64,000 bases of DNA, from the NCBI RefSeq assembly GCF_051401765.1, contig NW_027480438.1:4836001-4900000 (forward strand). The letters run 5' to 3'. Each line of letters begins with the position of its first letter. The stretch's first letter is position 1. The notes under the pieces are model-generated. The model was given only the letters and a program-made list of their open reading frames with translations, was not told the origin of the DNA and made no database searches. Shown here piece by piece: positions 26,254-41,003 of this stretch. Made by a program: the position numbers and the translations under genes. The stretch is from Calliopsis andreniformis. Its lineage: Eukaryota > Arthropoda > Insecta > Hymenoptera > Andrenidae.

Positions 26254-29200
26254 GTGAAATCCACAATCATCAATATTCAACACACAACCCTCAAGCTTCA
26301 ATCCTCAATACTCAAACATCAATCCTCAATTCTCAATACTCAATCGGCAGTCTTCAATCCTCAACACTCAATCTTCAATCCTCAATCCTCAATCTTCAAT
26401 CCTCAACACCCAAACTTCAATCCTCAATCCCCAATCCTCAATCCTCAATCCTCATTCTTCAATCCTCAGTACCCAATCCTCAATCTTCAATCCTCAATCC
26501 TCAATCCTCAATTCTCAATCCTCAATCCGCAGTCCTCAGTCCTCAAACATCAATCCTCAATCGTCAGTCTTCACCCTCAATCCTCAATCCTCAATCCTCA
26601 ATCCTCAATCTTCAATCTTGAATCCTCAACACACAATCCTCAATCCTCAATCCTCAGTCCTCAAATCTCTATTCTGAATCCTCAACCCTGAATCCACAAT
26701 CTTCAGCCCACAGTCCTCAACAATCAGTTGTCAATCCTCAATCCTCAATAGGATATCCTCAATTCACAGTTTTCAATACTCAATACTCAATCTGCAATCT
26801 TCCAACCTCTATCCACAAACATCAATTTTCACCACTCAACCCTCAACACTCAGTCCTCAATGATTAATCCTCAATCCTCAATTCTCAATCTTCGATCCTC
26901 AATACTGAATCTTCAATCCTAAATACTCAATCCTCAATCATCAATCCTCAATCCTTAATCCTCAATCTTCAATCCTCAGTCCCCAATCCTCAATCTTCAA
27001 TCCTCAATCCGCAATCCTCATTCTCAATCCTCAATCCTCAATCTACAATCCTCAATACTCAATCTTCAATCCTCTATCCTGAATCCTCAATCCTCAATCC
27101 TCAATCCTCAATCAGCGATACTCAATCTTCAATAATCAGTCCTCTATCCTCAATCCTCAATCCCCAATACTCAACCATCGATCCTCAATTCTCAATACTC
27201 AATAGAATATCCTGAAATCTCAGGATTCAATGCTCAAACATCAATCCTCAACCCTCAGCCCTCATTCTCAAACCTCAACCCTCAATCCTCAGTCCTCAAT
27301 CCTCAATCCCCAATCCTCAATCTACATTCCTCAAGCCTCAATCCTCAATCCTCAACCCTCAGTCCTCATCCTCAATTCTCAATTCTCAATCCTCAATCCT
27401 CAATCCTCAATCTTCAATCCTTAATAATCTATCTCCAATCCTAGATCCCCAATCCCCAATCCTCAATCCTTAATCCGCAATCTTCAATCCTCAATCCCCA
27501 GTCCTCAATCTTAAATCCTCAATCCTCAACACTCAATCCTCTATCCTCAATCTTCAATCATCATTACTCAATCTTCAATCCTCAATCCTCATCCTTCAAT
27601 CCTCAATCCTCAATTCTCAATCCTCAATACTCAGTCCTCAATCGTCAATCCTCAATCCCCAATCCTCAATCTTCAATCCTCAATCCTCAATCCTCAATCC
27701 TCAATCCTCAATATTCAATCCTCAATACTCAATCTTCAATCCTCAATCCTCAATACTCAATCTGCAATCCTCAATACTCAATCCTCAATCCTCAATCGTC
27801 AATCCTCAAACCCCAATCCTCTATCATTAATACTCAATCCTCAATCCTCAATCCTCAATCCTCAATCCTCAATCTTCAATCCTCAGTACTCAATCTTCTA
27901 TCTGCAATCCTCAATCCTCAATCCTCAATCCTCAATCTTCAATCCTCAATCCTCAATCCTCATCCTCAATCCTCAATCCTCAATCTACAATCCTCAATAC
28001 TCAATCTTCAATCCTCAATCCTCAATCCTGAAATCCTCATTCCTCAATACTCAATCGTCAGTCTTCAATCCTCGACACTCAATCTTCAACCCTCAATCCC
28101 CAATACTCAATCCCCAATCATCATTCTTCAATCCTCAATACCCAATCCTCTATCTTCCATCCTCAATCCTCAATCCTCAATTCTCAATCCTCAATCCTCA
28201 GTCCTCAGTCCTCAAACAGCAATCCTCAACCCTCAGCCTTCATCCTCAATCCTCAATCTTCAATCCTCAATCCTCAATCCTCAATCTTCTATCTTCAATC
28301 CCCAATCCTCTATCATCAATCCTCAATTCTCAATCCTCAATCCTCAATCCTCAATCCTCAATCTTCAATCCTCAATACTCAATCTTCAATCTTCAATCCT
28401 CAATTCTCAATCCTCAATCCTCAATCCTCAATCCTCTATCTTCAATCCTCAACACTCAATCTTCAATCCTCAATCCCCAATCCTCAATCCCCAATCATCA
28501 TTCTTCAATCCTCAATACCCAATCCTCAATCTTCCATCCTCAATCCTCAATCCTCAATTCTCAATCCTCAATCCTCAATCCTCAACCCTCAATCCTCAGT
28601 CCTCAAACCTCAATTCCGAAACCTCAATCCTGAATCCTCAATCTTCACCCCTCAGTCCGCAACAATCAATTGTCAATCCTCAATCCTCAATAGAATATCC
28701 TCAATTCACAGTTTTCAATACCCAATCCCCAACCTTCAATCTTCAAATCTAAATCCACAAACGTCAATTCTCATCACTCAACCCTCAACACTCAGTCCTC
28801 AATCTTCAATCCTCAATCCTCAATCCTCAATCGTCAATCCTCAATCCCCAATTCTCTATCATCAATCCTCAATCCTCAATCCTCAATCCTCAATCCTCAA
28901 TCCTCAGCCTTCAATCCTCAATACTCAATCTTCAATCTTCAATCCTCAATCCTCAATCCTCAATCCTCAATCCGCAATCCTCAATCTTCAATACTCAATA
29001 CTCAATCATCAATCCTCAATCCTCAATCCTGAAATCCTCAACCCTCAATATTCAACACACAACCCTCAACCTTCAATCCTCAATACTCAACCATCAATCC
29101 TCAATTCTCAATGCGCAATAGAATATCCTGAATTCTCTGTTTTCAATACTCAATACTCAACCTTCAATCTTCAAGTCTCCAACCACAAACATCAATTCTG

Positions 29201-30086
29201 ATCACTCAACCCTCAACACTCAGTCCTCAATGTTTAATCCTCAATCCTCAATTCTCAATCTTCGATCCTCAATACTGAATCTTCAATCCTAAATACTCAA
29301 TCCTCAATCATCAATCCTCAATCCTTAATCCTCAATCTTCAATCCTCAATCCCCAATCCTCAATCCCCAATCATCATTCTTCAATCCTCAATACCCAATC
29401 CTCAATCTTCCATCCTCAATCCTCAATCCTCAATTCTCAATCCTCAATCCTCAATCCTCAACCCTCAATCCTCAGTCCTCAAACCTCAATTCCGAATCCT
29501 CAATCCTGAATCCTCAATCTTCACCCCTCAGTCCGCAACAATCAATTGTCAATCCTCAATCCTCAATAGAATATCCTCAATTCACAGTTTTCAATACCCA
29601 ATCCCCAACCTTCAATCTTCAAATCTAAATCCACAAACATCAATTCTCATCACTCAACCCTCAACACTCAGTCCTCAATCTTCAATCCTCAATCCTCAAT
29701 CCTCAATCGTCAATCCTCAATCCCCAATCCTCAATCCTCAATCTTCAATCCTCAGTACTCAATCTTCTATCTGCAATCCTCAATCCTCAATCCTCAATCC
29801 TCAATCCGCAATCCGCAATCCTCAATCCTCAATCCTCAATCCTCACTCATCAATCCTCAATCCTCATTCTTCAATCCTCAATCCTCAATCCTCAATCCTC
29901 AATCTGCAATCCTCAATACTCAATCCTCAATCCTCAATCCTCAATCCTCAATCCTCAATCCTCAATCTTCAATCCTCAATACTCAATCTTCAATCTTCAA
30001 TCCTCAATCCTCAATCCTCAATCCTCAATCCGCAATCCTCAATCTTCAATCCTCAATACTCAATCTTCAATCCTCAATCCTCAATC
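26254..30086 (+). repeat. 3,833-bp K-to-K unit
   Basis: This is the simplest form of the long repeat: K (26254, HindIII at 26293), palindromic island (26750), L (27230), D (near 27417), island (28690), EcoRI-type island (near 29115), the CTCAATGTTTAATCC switch (near 29230), island (29566), then the next K. The same length separates K starts at 57628 and 61461, and 3,819 bp (two heptamers fewer) separates 53809 and 57628. One local change is AATGATTAATCC near 26860 where other copies have AATGTTTAATCC. Confidence 0.92.
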
Positions 30087-33062
30087 GTGAAATCCACAAT
30101 CATCAATATTCAACACACAACCCTCAAGCTTCAATCCTCAATACTGAAACATCAATCCTCAATTCTCAATACTCAATCGGCAGTCTTCAATCCTCAACAC
30201 TCAATCTTCAATCCTCAATCCTCAATCTTCAATCCTCAACACCCAAACTTCAATCCTCAATCCCCAATCCTCAATCCTCAATCCTCATTCTTCAATCCTC
30301 AGTACCCAATCCTCAATCTTCAATCCTCAATCCTCAATCCTCAATTCTCAATCCTCAATCCGCAGTCCTCAGTCCTCAAACATCAATCCTCAATCGTCAG
30401 TCTTCACCCTCAATCCTCAATCCTCAATCCTCAATCCTCAATCTTCAATCTTGAATCCTCAACACACAATCCTCAATCCTCAATCCTCAGTCCTCAAATC
30501 TCTATTCTGAATCCTCAACCCTGAATCCACAATCTTCAGCCCACAGTCCTCAACAATCAGTTGTCAATCCTCAATCCTCAATAGGATATCCTCAATTCAC
30601 AGTTTTCAATACTCAATACTCAATCTGCAATCTTCCAACCTCTATCCACAAACATCAATTTTCACCACTCAACCCTCAACACTCAGTCCTCAATGTTTAA
30701 TCCTCAATCCTCAATTCTCAATCTTCGATCCTCAATACTGAATCTTCAATCCTAAATACTCAATCCTCAATCATCAATCCTCAATCCTTAATCCTCAATC
30801 TTCAATCCTCAGTCCCCAATCCTCAATCTTCAATCCTCAATCCGCAATCCTCATTCTCAATCCTCAATCCTCAATCTACAATCCTCAATACTCAATCTTC
30901 AATCCTCTATCCTGAATCCTCAATCCTCAATCCTCAATCCTCAATCAGCGATACTCAATCTTCAATAATCAGTCCTCTATCCTCAATCCTCAATCCCCAA
31001 TACTCAACCATCGATCCTCAATTCTCAATACTCAATAGAATATCCTGAAATCTCAGGATTCAATGCTCAAACATCAATCCTCAACCCTCAGCCCTCATTC
31101 TCAAACCTCAACCCTCAATCCTCAGTCCTCAATCCTCAATCCCCAATCCTCAATCTACATTCCTCAAGCCTCAATCCTCAATCCTCAACCCTCAGTCCTC
31201 ATCCTCAATTCTCAATTCTCAATCCTCAATCCTCAATCCTCAATCTTCAATCCTTAATAATCTATCTCCAATCCTAGATCCCCAATCCCCAATCCTCAAT
31301 CCTTAATCCGCAATCTTCAATCCTCAATCCCCAGTCCTCAATCTTAAATCCTCAATCCTCAACACTCAATCCTCTATCCTCAATCTTCAATCATCATTAC
31401 TCAATCTTCAATCCTCAATCCTCATCCTTCAATCCTCAATCCTCAATTCTCAATCCTCAATACTCAGTCCTCAATCGTCAATCCTCAATCCCCAATCCTC
31501 AATCTTCAATCCTCAATCCTCAATCCTCAATCCTCAATCCTCAATATTCAATCCTCAATACTCAATCTTCAATCCTCAATCCTCAATACTCAATCTGCAA
31601 TCCTCAATACTCAATCCTCAATCCTCAATCGTCAATCCTCAAACCCCAATCCTCTATCATTAATACTCAATCCTCAATCCTCAATCCTCAATCCTCAATC
31701 CTCAATCTTCAATCCTCAGTACTCAATCTTCTATCTGCAATCCTCAATCCTCAATCCTCAATCCTCAATCTTCAATCCTCAATCCTCAATCCTCATCCTC
31801 AATCCTCAATCCTCAATCTACAATCCTCAATACTCAATCTTCAATCCTCAATCCTCAATCCTGAAATCCTCATTCCTCAATACTCAATCGTCAGTCTTCA
31901 ATCCTCGACACTCAATCTTCAACCCTCAATCCCCAATACTCAATCCCCAATCATCATTCTTCAATCCTCAATACCCAATCCTCTATCTTCCATCCTCAAT
32001 CCTCAATCCTCAATTCTCAATCCTCAATCCTCAGTCCTCAGTCCTCAAACAGCAATCCTCAACCCTCAGCCTTCATCCTCAATCCTCAATCTTCAATCCT
32101 CAATCCTCAATCCTCAATCTTCTATCTTCAATCCCCAATCCTCTATCATCAATCCTCAATTCTCAATCCTCAATCCTCAATCCTCAATCCTCAATCTTCA
32201 ATCCTCAATACTCAATCTTCAATCTTCAATCCTCAATTCTCAATCCTCAATCCTCAATCCTCAATCCTCTATCTTCAATCCTCAACACTCAATCTTCAAT
32301 CCTCAATCCCCAATCCTCAATCCCCAATCATCATTCTTCAATCCTCAATACCCAATCCTCAATCTTCCATCCTCAATCCTCAATCCTCAATTCTCAATCC
32401 TCAATCCTCAATCCTCAACCCTCAATCCTCAGTCCTCAAACCTCAATTCCGAAACCTCAATCCTGAATCCTCAATCTTCACCCCTCAGTCCGCAACAATC
32501 AATTGTCAATCCTCAATCCTCAATAGAATATCCTCAATTCACAGTTTTCAATACCCAATCCCCAACCTTCAATCTTCAAATCTAAATCCACAAACGTCAA
32601 TTCTCATCACTCAACCCTCAACACTCAGTCCTCAATCTTCAATCCTCAATCCTCAATCCTCAATCGTCAATCCTCAATCCCCAATTCTCTATCATCAATC
32701 CTCAATCCTCAATCCTCAATCCTCAATCCTCAATCCTCAGCCTTCAATCCTCAATACTCAATCTTCAATCTTCAATCCTCAATCCTCAATCCTCAATCCT
32801 CAATCCGCAATCCTCAATCTTCAATACTCAATACTCAATCATCAATCCTCAATCCTCAATCCTGAAATCCTCAACCCTCAATATTCAACACACAACCCTC
32901 AACCTTCAATCCTCAATACTCAACCATCAATCCTCAATTCTCAATGCGCAATAGAATATCCTGAATTCTCTGTTTTCAATACTCAATACTCAACCTTCAA
33001 TCTTCAAGTCTCCAACCACAAACATCAATTCTGATCACTCAACCCTCAACACTCAGTCCTCA
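30087..33062 (+). repeat. K-L-D unit, second mosaic copy
   Basis: K starts at 30087 with HindIII at 30126, L is at 31063 and an island at 32523. A single-copy marker, ATACTGAAAC (G at 30146), distinguishes it from the other K blocks, which have ATACTCAAAC. It follows the 3,833-bp unit until about 33062 and then enters the CTTCAACCCGCAG module. Confidence 0.9.
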
Positions 33063-34590
33063 ATCTTCAACCCGCAGTCCTCAATACTCAATCCTCAGTC
33101 CTCAGTCCTCAATCTTCAATACTCAATCCTCAATCCTATAATCCTCAATCCTCAATATTCAACACACAACCCTCAAACATCAATCCTCAATACTCAACCA
33201 TCAATCCTCAATTCTCAATACTCAATAGAATATCCTGAATTCTCAGTTTTCAATACTCAATCCTCAATCTTCAATCTTCAAGTCTCCATCCACAAACATC
33301 TATTCTCATCACTCAGCCCTCAACAATCAGTCCTCAATCTTCAATCCTCAAACCTCAATCCTCAATCTTCAATCCTCAATACTCAATCTTCAATCCTCAA
33401 TCCTCAATCCTCAATCCTCAATCCTCAGTCCTCACTCATCAATCCTCAATCCTTAATCCTCAATCCTCATTCTTCAATCCTCAATCCTCAATCCTCAATC
33501 TGCAATCCTCAATACTCAATCCTCAATCCTGAATCGTCAATCCTCAAACGCCAATCCTCTATCATCAATACTCAACCCTCAATCCTCAATCCTCAATCCT
33601 CAATCCTCAATCTTCAATCCTCAGTACTCAATCTTCTATATGCAATCCTCAATCCTCAATCCTCAATCCTCAATCCGCAATCCGCAATCCTCAATCCTCA
33701 ATCCTCAATACTCACTCATCAATCCTCAATCCTCATTCTTCAATCCTCAATCCTCAATCCTCAATCCTCAATCTGCAATCCTCAATACTCAATCCTCAAT
33801 CCTCGATTCTCAATCCTCAATCCTCAATCCTCAATCCGCACTCATCAATCCTCAATCCTCATTCTTCAATCCTCAATCCTCAATCCCCAATCCTCAATCT
33901 TCAATCCTCAATCCTCAATCCTCAATCCTCAATCCTCAATCCTCAATCCTCAATCCTCATTCTTCAATCCTCAATACTCAATCTTCAATCCTCAATCCTC
34001 AATCCTCAATCCTCAATCCTCAATCCTCAATCGTCAATAATCAACACACAGCCCTCAACCATCAATCCTCAATACTCAAACATCAATACTCAATTCTCAA
34101 TACTCAATAGAATATCCTGAATTCTCATGTTTCAATACTCAATCCACAATATTCAATAACAAATCTCTATCCTCAAACATCAATTCTCAACACTCAATCC
34201 TCAACACTCAGTCCTCTCTCTTCAATCTTCCATCATCAATCCTCTATACTCAAGCGTCAAACCACAATCCTCAATCCTCAACCCTCAATCCTCAGTCCTC
34301 AAACCTCAATTCCGAATCCTCAATCCTGAATCCTCAATCTTCACCACTCAGTCCGCAACAATCAATTGGCAATCCTCAATCCTCAATAGAATATCCTCAT
34401 TTCACAGTTTTCAATACTCATTCCCCAACCTTCAATCTTCAAATCTCAATCCACAAACATCAATTCTCATCACTCAACCCTCAACACTCAGTCCTCAATC
34501 TTCAATCCTCAATCCTCAATACTCAATCGTCAATCCTCAATCCTCAATCCTCAATCCTCAATCCTCAGTACTCAAACCTCAATCCTCAAT
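33063..34590 (+). repeat. Module found three times, copy 2 (truncated)
   Basis: It matches copy 1 at an offset of 11,237 bp, apart from three extra heptamers in the perfect run at 33901-33956. It is cut at about 34590, after CAGTACTCAAACC, where copies 1 and 3 continue. Here the sequence jumps through plain heptamers to CAATCCGCAATCC. The stop-free frame 33640-34110 (156 codons) is a by-product. Confidence 0.88.
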
Positions 34591-35712
34591 CCTCAATCCG
34601 CAATCCTCAATCTTCAATACTCAATACTCAATCATCAATCCTCAATCCTCAATCCTGAAATCCTCAACCCTCAATATTCAACACACAACCCTCAACCTTC
34701 AATCCTCAATACTCAACCATCAATCCTCAATTCTCAATGCGCAATAGAATATCCTGAATTCTCTGTTTTCAATACTCAATACTCAACCTTCAATCTTCAA
34801 GTCTCCAACCACAAACATCAATTCTGATCACTCAACCCTCAACACTCAGTCCTCAATGTTTAATCCTCAATCCTCAATTCTCAATCTTCGATCCTCAATA
34901 CTGAATCTTCAATCCTAAATACTCAATCCTCAATCATCAATCCTCAATCCTTAATCCTCAATCTTCAATCCTCAATCCCCAATCCTCAATCCCCAATCAT
35001 CATTCTTCAATCCTCAATACCCAATCCTCAATCTTCCATCCTCAATCCTCAATCCTCAATTCTCAATCCTCAATCCTCAATCCTCAACCCTCAATCCTCA
35101 GTCCTCAAACCTCAATTCCGAATCCTCAATCCTGAATCCTCAATCTTCACCCCTCAGTCCGCAACAATCAATTGTCAATCCTCAATCCTCAATAGAATAT
35201 CCTCAATTCACAGTTTTCAATACCCAATCCCCAACCTTCAATCTTCAAATCTAAATCCACAAACATCAATTCTCATCACTCAACCCTCAACACTCAGTCC
35301 TCAATCTTCAATCCTCAATCCTCAATCCTCAATCGTCAATCCTCAATCCCCAATCCTCAATCCTCAATCTTCAATCCTCAGTACTCAATCTTCTATCTGC
35401 AATCCTCAATCCTCAATCCTCAATCCTCAATCCGCAATCCGCAATCCTCAATCCTCAATCCTCAATCCTCACTCATCAATCCTCAATCCTCATTCTTCAA
35501 TCCTCAATCCTCAATCCTCAATCCTCAATCTGCAATCCTCAATACTCAATCCTCAATCCTCAATCCTCAATCCTCAATCCTCAATCCTCAATCTTCAATC
35601 CTCAATACTCAATCTTCAATCTTCAATCCTCAATCCTCAATCCTCAATCCTCAATCCGCAATCCTCAATCTTCAATCCTCAATACTCAATCTTCAATCCT
35701 CAATCCTCAATC
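34591..35712 (+). repeat. Return segment to K
   Basis: From TCCGC at 34597 to the K start at 35713 is 1,116 bp, exactly the distance in the 3,833-bp unit (28971 to 30087). It contains the EcoRI-type island (near 34745), the GTTTAATCC switch (near 34857) and an island at 35192. The array thus rejoined the 3,833-bp path after leaving it at 33062. Confidence 0.87.
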
Positions 35713-38688
35713 GTGAAATCCACAATCATCAATATTCAACACACAACCCTCAAGCTTCAATCCTCAATACTCAAACATCAATCCTCAATTCTCAATACTC
35801 AATCGGCAGTCTTCAATCCTCAACACTCAATCTTCAATCCTCAATCCTCAATCTTCAATCCTCAACACCCAAACTTCAATCCTCAATCCCCAATCCTCAA
35901 TCCTCAATCCTCATTCTTCAATCCTCAGTACCCAATCCTCAATCTTCAATCCTCAATCCTCAATCCTCAATTCTCAATCCTCAATCCGCAGTCCTCAGTC
36001 CTCAAACATCAATCCTCAATCGTCAGTCTTCACCCTCAATCCTCAATCCTCAATCCTCAATCCTCAATCTTCAATCTTGAATCCTCAACACACAATCCTC
36101 AATCCTCAATCCTCAGTCCTCAAATCTCTATTCTGAATCCTCAACCCTGAATCCACAATCTTCAGCCCACAGTCCTCAACAATCAGTTGTCAATCCTCAA
36201 TCCTCAATAGGATATCCTCAATTCACAGTTTTCAATACTCAATACTCAATCTGCAATCTTCCAACCTCTATCCACAAACATCAATTTTCACCACTCAACC
36301 CTCAACACTCAGTCCTCAATGTTTAATCCTCAATCCTCAATTCTCAATCTTCGATCCTCAATACTGAATCTTCAATCCTAAATACTCAATCCTCAATCAT
36401 CAATCCTCAATCCTTAATCCTCAATCTTCAATCCTCAGTCCCCAATCCTCAATCTTCAATCCTCAATCCGCAATCCTCATTCTCAATCCTCAATCCTCAA
36501 TCTACAATCCTCAATACTCAATCTTCAATCCTCTATCCTGAATCCTCAATCCTCAATCCTCAATCCTCAATCAGCGATACTCAATCTTCAATAATCAGTC
36601 CTCTATCCTCAATCCTCAATCCCCAATACTCAACCATCGATCCTCAATTCTCAATACTCAATAGAATATCCTGAAATCTCAGGATTCAATGCTCAAACAT
36701 CAATCCTCAACCCTCAGCCCTCATTCTCAAACCTCAACCCTCAATCCTCAGTCCTCAATCCTCAATCCCCAATCCTCAATCTACATTCCTCAAGCCTCAA
36801 TCCTCAATCCTCAACCCTCAGTCCTCATCCTCAATTCTCAATTCTCAATCCTCAATCCTCAATCCTCAATCTTCAATCCTTAATAATCTATCTCCAATCC
36901 TAGATCCCCAATCCCCAATCCTCAATCCTTAATCCGCAATCTTCAATCCTCAATCCCCAGTCCTCAATCTTAAATCCTCAATCCTCAACACTCAATCCTC
37001 TATCCTCAATCTTCAATCATCATTACTCAATCTTCAATCCTCAATCCTCATCCTTCAATCCTCAATCCTCAATTCTCAATCCTCAATACTCAGTCCTCAA
37101 TCGTCAATCCTCAATCCCCAATCCTCAATCTTCAATCCTCAATCCTCAATCCTCAATCCTCAATCCTCAATATTCAATCCTCAATACTCAATCTTCAATC
37201 CTCAATCCTCAATACTCAATCTGCAATCCTCAATACTCAATCCTCAATCCTCAATCGTCAATCCTCAAACCCCAATCCTCTATCATTAATACTCAATCCT
37301 CAATCCTCAATCCTCAATCCTCAATCCTCAATCTTCAATCCTCAGTACTCAATCTTCTATCTGCAATCCTCAATCCTCAATCCTCAATCCTCAATCTTCA
37401 ATCCTCAATCCTCAATCCTCATCCTCAATCCTCAATCCTCAATCTACTATCCTCAATACTCAATCTTCAATCCTCAATCCTCAATCCTGAAATCCTCATT
37501 CCTCAATACTCAATCGTCAGTCTTCAATCCTCGACACTCAATCTTCAACCCTCAATCCCCAATACTCAATCCCCAATCATCATTCTTCAATCCTCAATAC
37601 CCAATCCTCTATCTTCCATCCTCAATCCTCAATCCTCAATTCTCAATCCTCAATCCTCAGTCCTCAGTCCTCAAACAGCAATCCTCAACCCTCAGCCTTC
37701 ATCCTCAATCCTCAATCTTCAATCCTCAATCCTCAATCCTCAATCTTCTATCTTCAATCCCCAATCCTCTATCATCAATCCTCAATTCTCAATCCTCAAT
37801 CCTCAATCCTCAATCCTCAATCTTCAATCCTCAATACTCAATCTTCAATCTTCAATCCTCAATTCTCAATCCTCAATCCTCAATCCTCAATCCTCTATCT
37901 TCAATCCTCAACACTCAATCTTCAATCCTCAATCCCCAATCCTCAATCCCCAATCATCATTCTTCAATCCTCAATACCCAATCCTCAATCTTCCATCCTC
38001 AATCCTCAATCCTCAATTCTCAATCCTCAATCCTCAATCCTCAACCCTCAATCCTCAGTCCTCAAACCTCAATTCCGAAACCTCAATCCTGAATCCTCAA
38101 TCTTCACCCCTCAGTCCGCAACAATCAATTGTCAATCCTCAATCCTCAATAGAATATCCTCAATTCACAGTTTTCAATACCCAATCCCCAACCTTCAATC
38201 TTCAAATCTAAATCCACAAACGTCAATTCTCATCACTCAACCCTCAACACTCAGTCCTCAATCTTCAATCCTCAATCCTCAATCCTCAATCGTCAATCCT
38301 CAATCCCCAATTCTCTATCATCAATCCTCAATCCTCAATCCTCAATCCTCAATCCTCAATCCTCAGCCTTCAATCCTCAATACTCAATCTTCAATCTTCA
38401 ATCCTCAATCCTCAATCCTCAATCCTCAATCCGCAATCCTCAATCTTCAATACTCAATACTCAATCATCAATCCTCAATCCTCAATCCTGAAATCCTCAA
38501 CCCTCAATATTCAACACACAACCCTCAACCTTCAATCCTCAATACTCAACCATCAATCCTCAATTCTCAATGCGCAATAGAATATCCTGAATTCTCTGTT
38601 TTCAATACTCAATACTCAACCTTCAATCTTCAAGTCTCCAACCACAAACATCAATTCTGATCACTCAACCCTCAACACTCAGTCCTCA
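35713..38688 (+). repeat. K-L-D unit, third mosaic copy
   Basis: K starts at 35713 (HindIII at 35752), L at 36689, an island is at 38149. It matches the unit at 30087 at a constant offset of 5,626 bp. A local variant is CTACTATCC near 37445 where other copies have CTACAATCC. Confidence 0.9.
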
Positions 38689-41003
38689 ATCTTCAACCCG
38701 CAGTCCTCAATACTCAATCCTCAGTCCTCAGTCCTCAATCTTCAATACTCAATCCTCAATCCTATAATCCTCAATCCTCAATATTCAACACACAACCCTC
38801 AAACATCAATCCTCAATACTCAACCATCAATCCTCAATTCTCAATACTCAATAGAATATCCTGAATTCTCAGTTTTCAATACTCAATCCTCAATCTTCAA
38901 TCTTCAAGTCTCCATCCACAAACATCTATTCTCATCACTCAGCCCTCAACAATCAGTCCTCAATCTTCAATCCTCAAACCTCAATCCTCAATCTTCAATC
39001 CTCAATACTCAATCTTCAATCCTCAATCCTCAATCCTCAATCCTCAATCCTCAGTCCTCACTCATCAATCCTCAATCCTTAATCCTCAATCCTCATTCTT
39101 CAATCCTCAATCCTCAATCCTCAATCTGCAATCCTCAATACTCAATCCTCAATCCTGAATCGTCAATCCTCAAACGCCAATCCTCTATCATCAATACTCA
39201 ACCCTCAATCCTCAATCCTCAATCCTCAATCCTCAATCTTCAATCCTCAGTACTCAATCTTCTATATGCAATCCTCAATCCTCAATCCTCAATCCTCAAT
39301 CCGCAATCCGCAATCCTCAATCCTCAATCCTCAATACTCACTCATCAATCCTCAATCCTCATTCTTCAATCCTCAATCCTCAATCCTCAATCCTCAATCT
39401 GCAATCCTCAATACTCAATCCTCAATCCTCGATTCTCAATCCTCAATCCTCAATCCTCAATCCGCACTCATCAATCCTCAATCCTCATTCTTCAATCCTC
39501 AATCCTCAATCCCCAATCCTCAATCTTCAATCCTCAATCCTCAATCCTCAATCCTCAATCCTCAATCCTCAATCCTCAATCCTCATTCTTCAATCCTCAA
39601 TACTCAATCTTCAATCCTCAATCCTCAATCCTCAATCCTCAATCCTCAATCCTCAATCGTCAATAATCAACACACAGCCCTCAACCATCAATCCTCAATA
39701 CTCAAACATCAATACTCAATTCTCAATACTCAATAGAATATCCTGAATTCTCATGTTTCAATACTCAATCCACAATATTCAATAACAAATCTCTATCCTC
39801 AAACATCAATTCTCAACACTCAATCCTCAACACTCAGTCCTCTCTCTTCAATCTTCCATCATCAATCCTCTATACTCAAGCGTCAAACCACAATCCTCAA
39901 TCCTCAACCCTCAATCCTCAGTCCTCAAACCTCAATTCCGAATCCTCAATCCTGAATCCTCAATCTTCACCACTCAGTCCGCAACAATCAATTGGCAATC
40001 CTCAATCCTCAATAGAATATCCTCATTTCACAGTTTTCAATACTCATTCCCCAACCTTCAATCTTCAAATCTCAATCCACAAACATCAATTCTCATCACT
40101 CAACCCTCAACACTCAGTCCTCAATCTTCAATCCTCAATCCTCAATACTCAATCGTCAATCCTCAATCCTCAATCCTCAATCCTCAATCCTCAGTACTCA
40201 AACCTCAATCCTCAATCCTCAATCCTCAATCTTCAATCCTCAATACTCAATCTTCAATCCTCAATCCTGAATCCTCAATCCTCAATCCTCAATCCGCAGT
40301 CCTCAGTCCTGAAACATCAATCCTCAACCGTCAGTCTTCACCCTCAATCCTCAATCCTCAATCCTCAATCCTCAATCCTCAATCCTCGATCCTCAATCTT
40401 CAATCTTGAATCCTCAATACACAATCTTCAATCCTCAAATCTCAATTCTGAATCCTCAATCCTGAATCCACAATCTTCAGCCCACAGTCCTCAACAATCT
40501 GTTGTCAATCCTCAATCCTCAATAGGATATCCTCAATTCACAGTTTTCAATACTCAATACTCAATCTGCAATCTTCCAACCTCTATCCACAAACATCAAT
40601 TTTCATCACTCAACCCTCAACACTCAGTCCTCAATGTTCAATCCTCAATCCTCAATTCTCAATCTTCGATCCTCAATACTGAATCTTCAATCCTCAATAC
40701 TCAATCGTCAATCATCAATCCTCAATCCTTAATCCTCAATCTTCAATCCTCAGTCCCCAATCCTCAATCTTCAATCCTCAATCCTCAATCCTCATCCTCA
40801 ATCCTCAATCCTCAATCTACAATCCTCAATACTCAATCTTCAATCCTCAATCCTGAATCCTCAATCCTCAATCCTCAATCCTCAATCAGCGATACTCAAT
40901 CTTCAATAATCAGTCCTCTATCCTCAATCCTCAATCCCCAATACTCAACCATCGATCCTCAATTCTCAATACTCAATAGAATATCCTGAAATCTCAGGAT
41001 TCA
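38689..41003 (+). repeat. Module found three times, copy 3
   Basis: It starts with CTTCAACCCGCAG, has TCTATATGC near 39263, the variant island near 40012 and the palindromic island at 40524. Unlike copy 2 it is complete, and like copy 1 it leads to a block start (41004), though of the L type rather than the 215-codon type. A stop-free frame of 156 codons at 39266-39736 is identical in translation to that of copy 2. Confidence 0.88.
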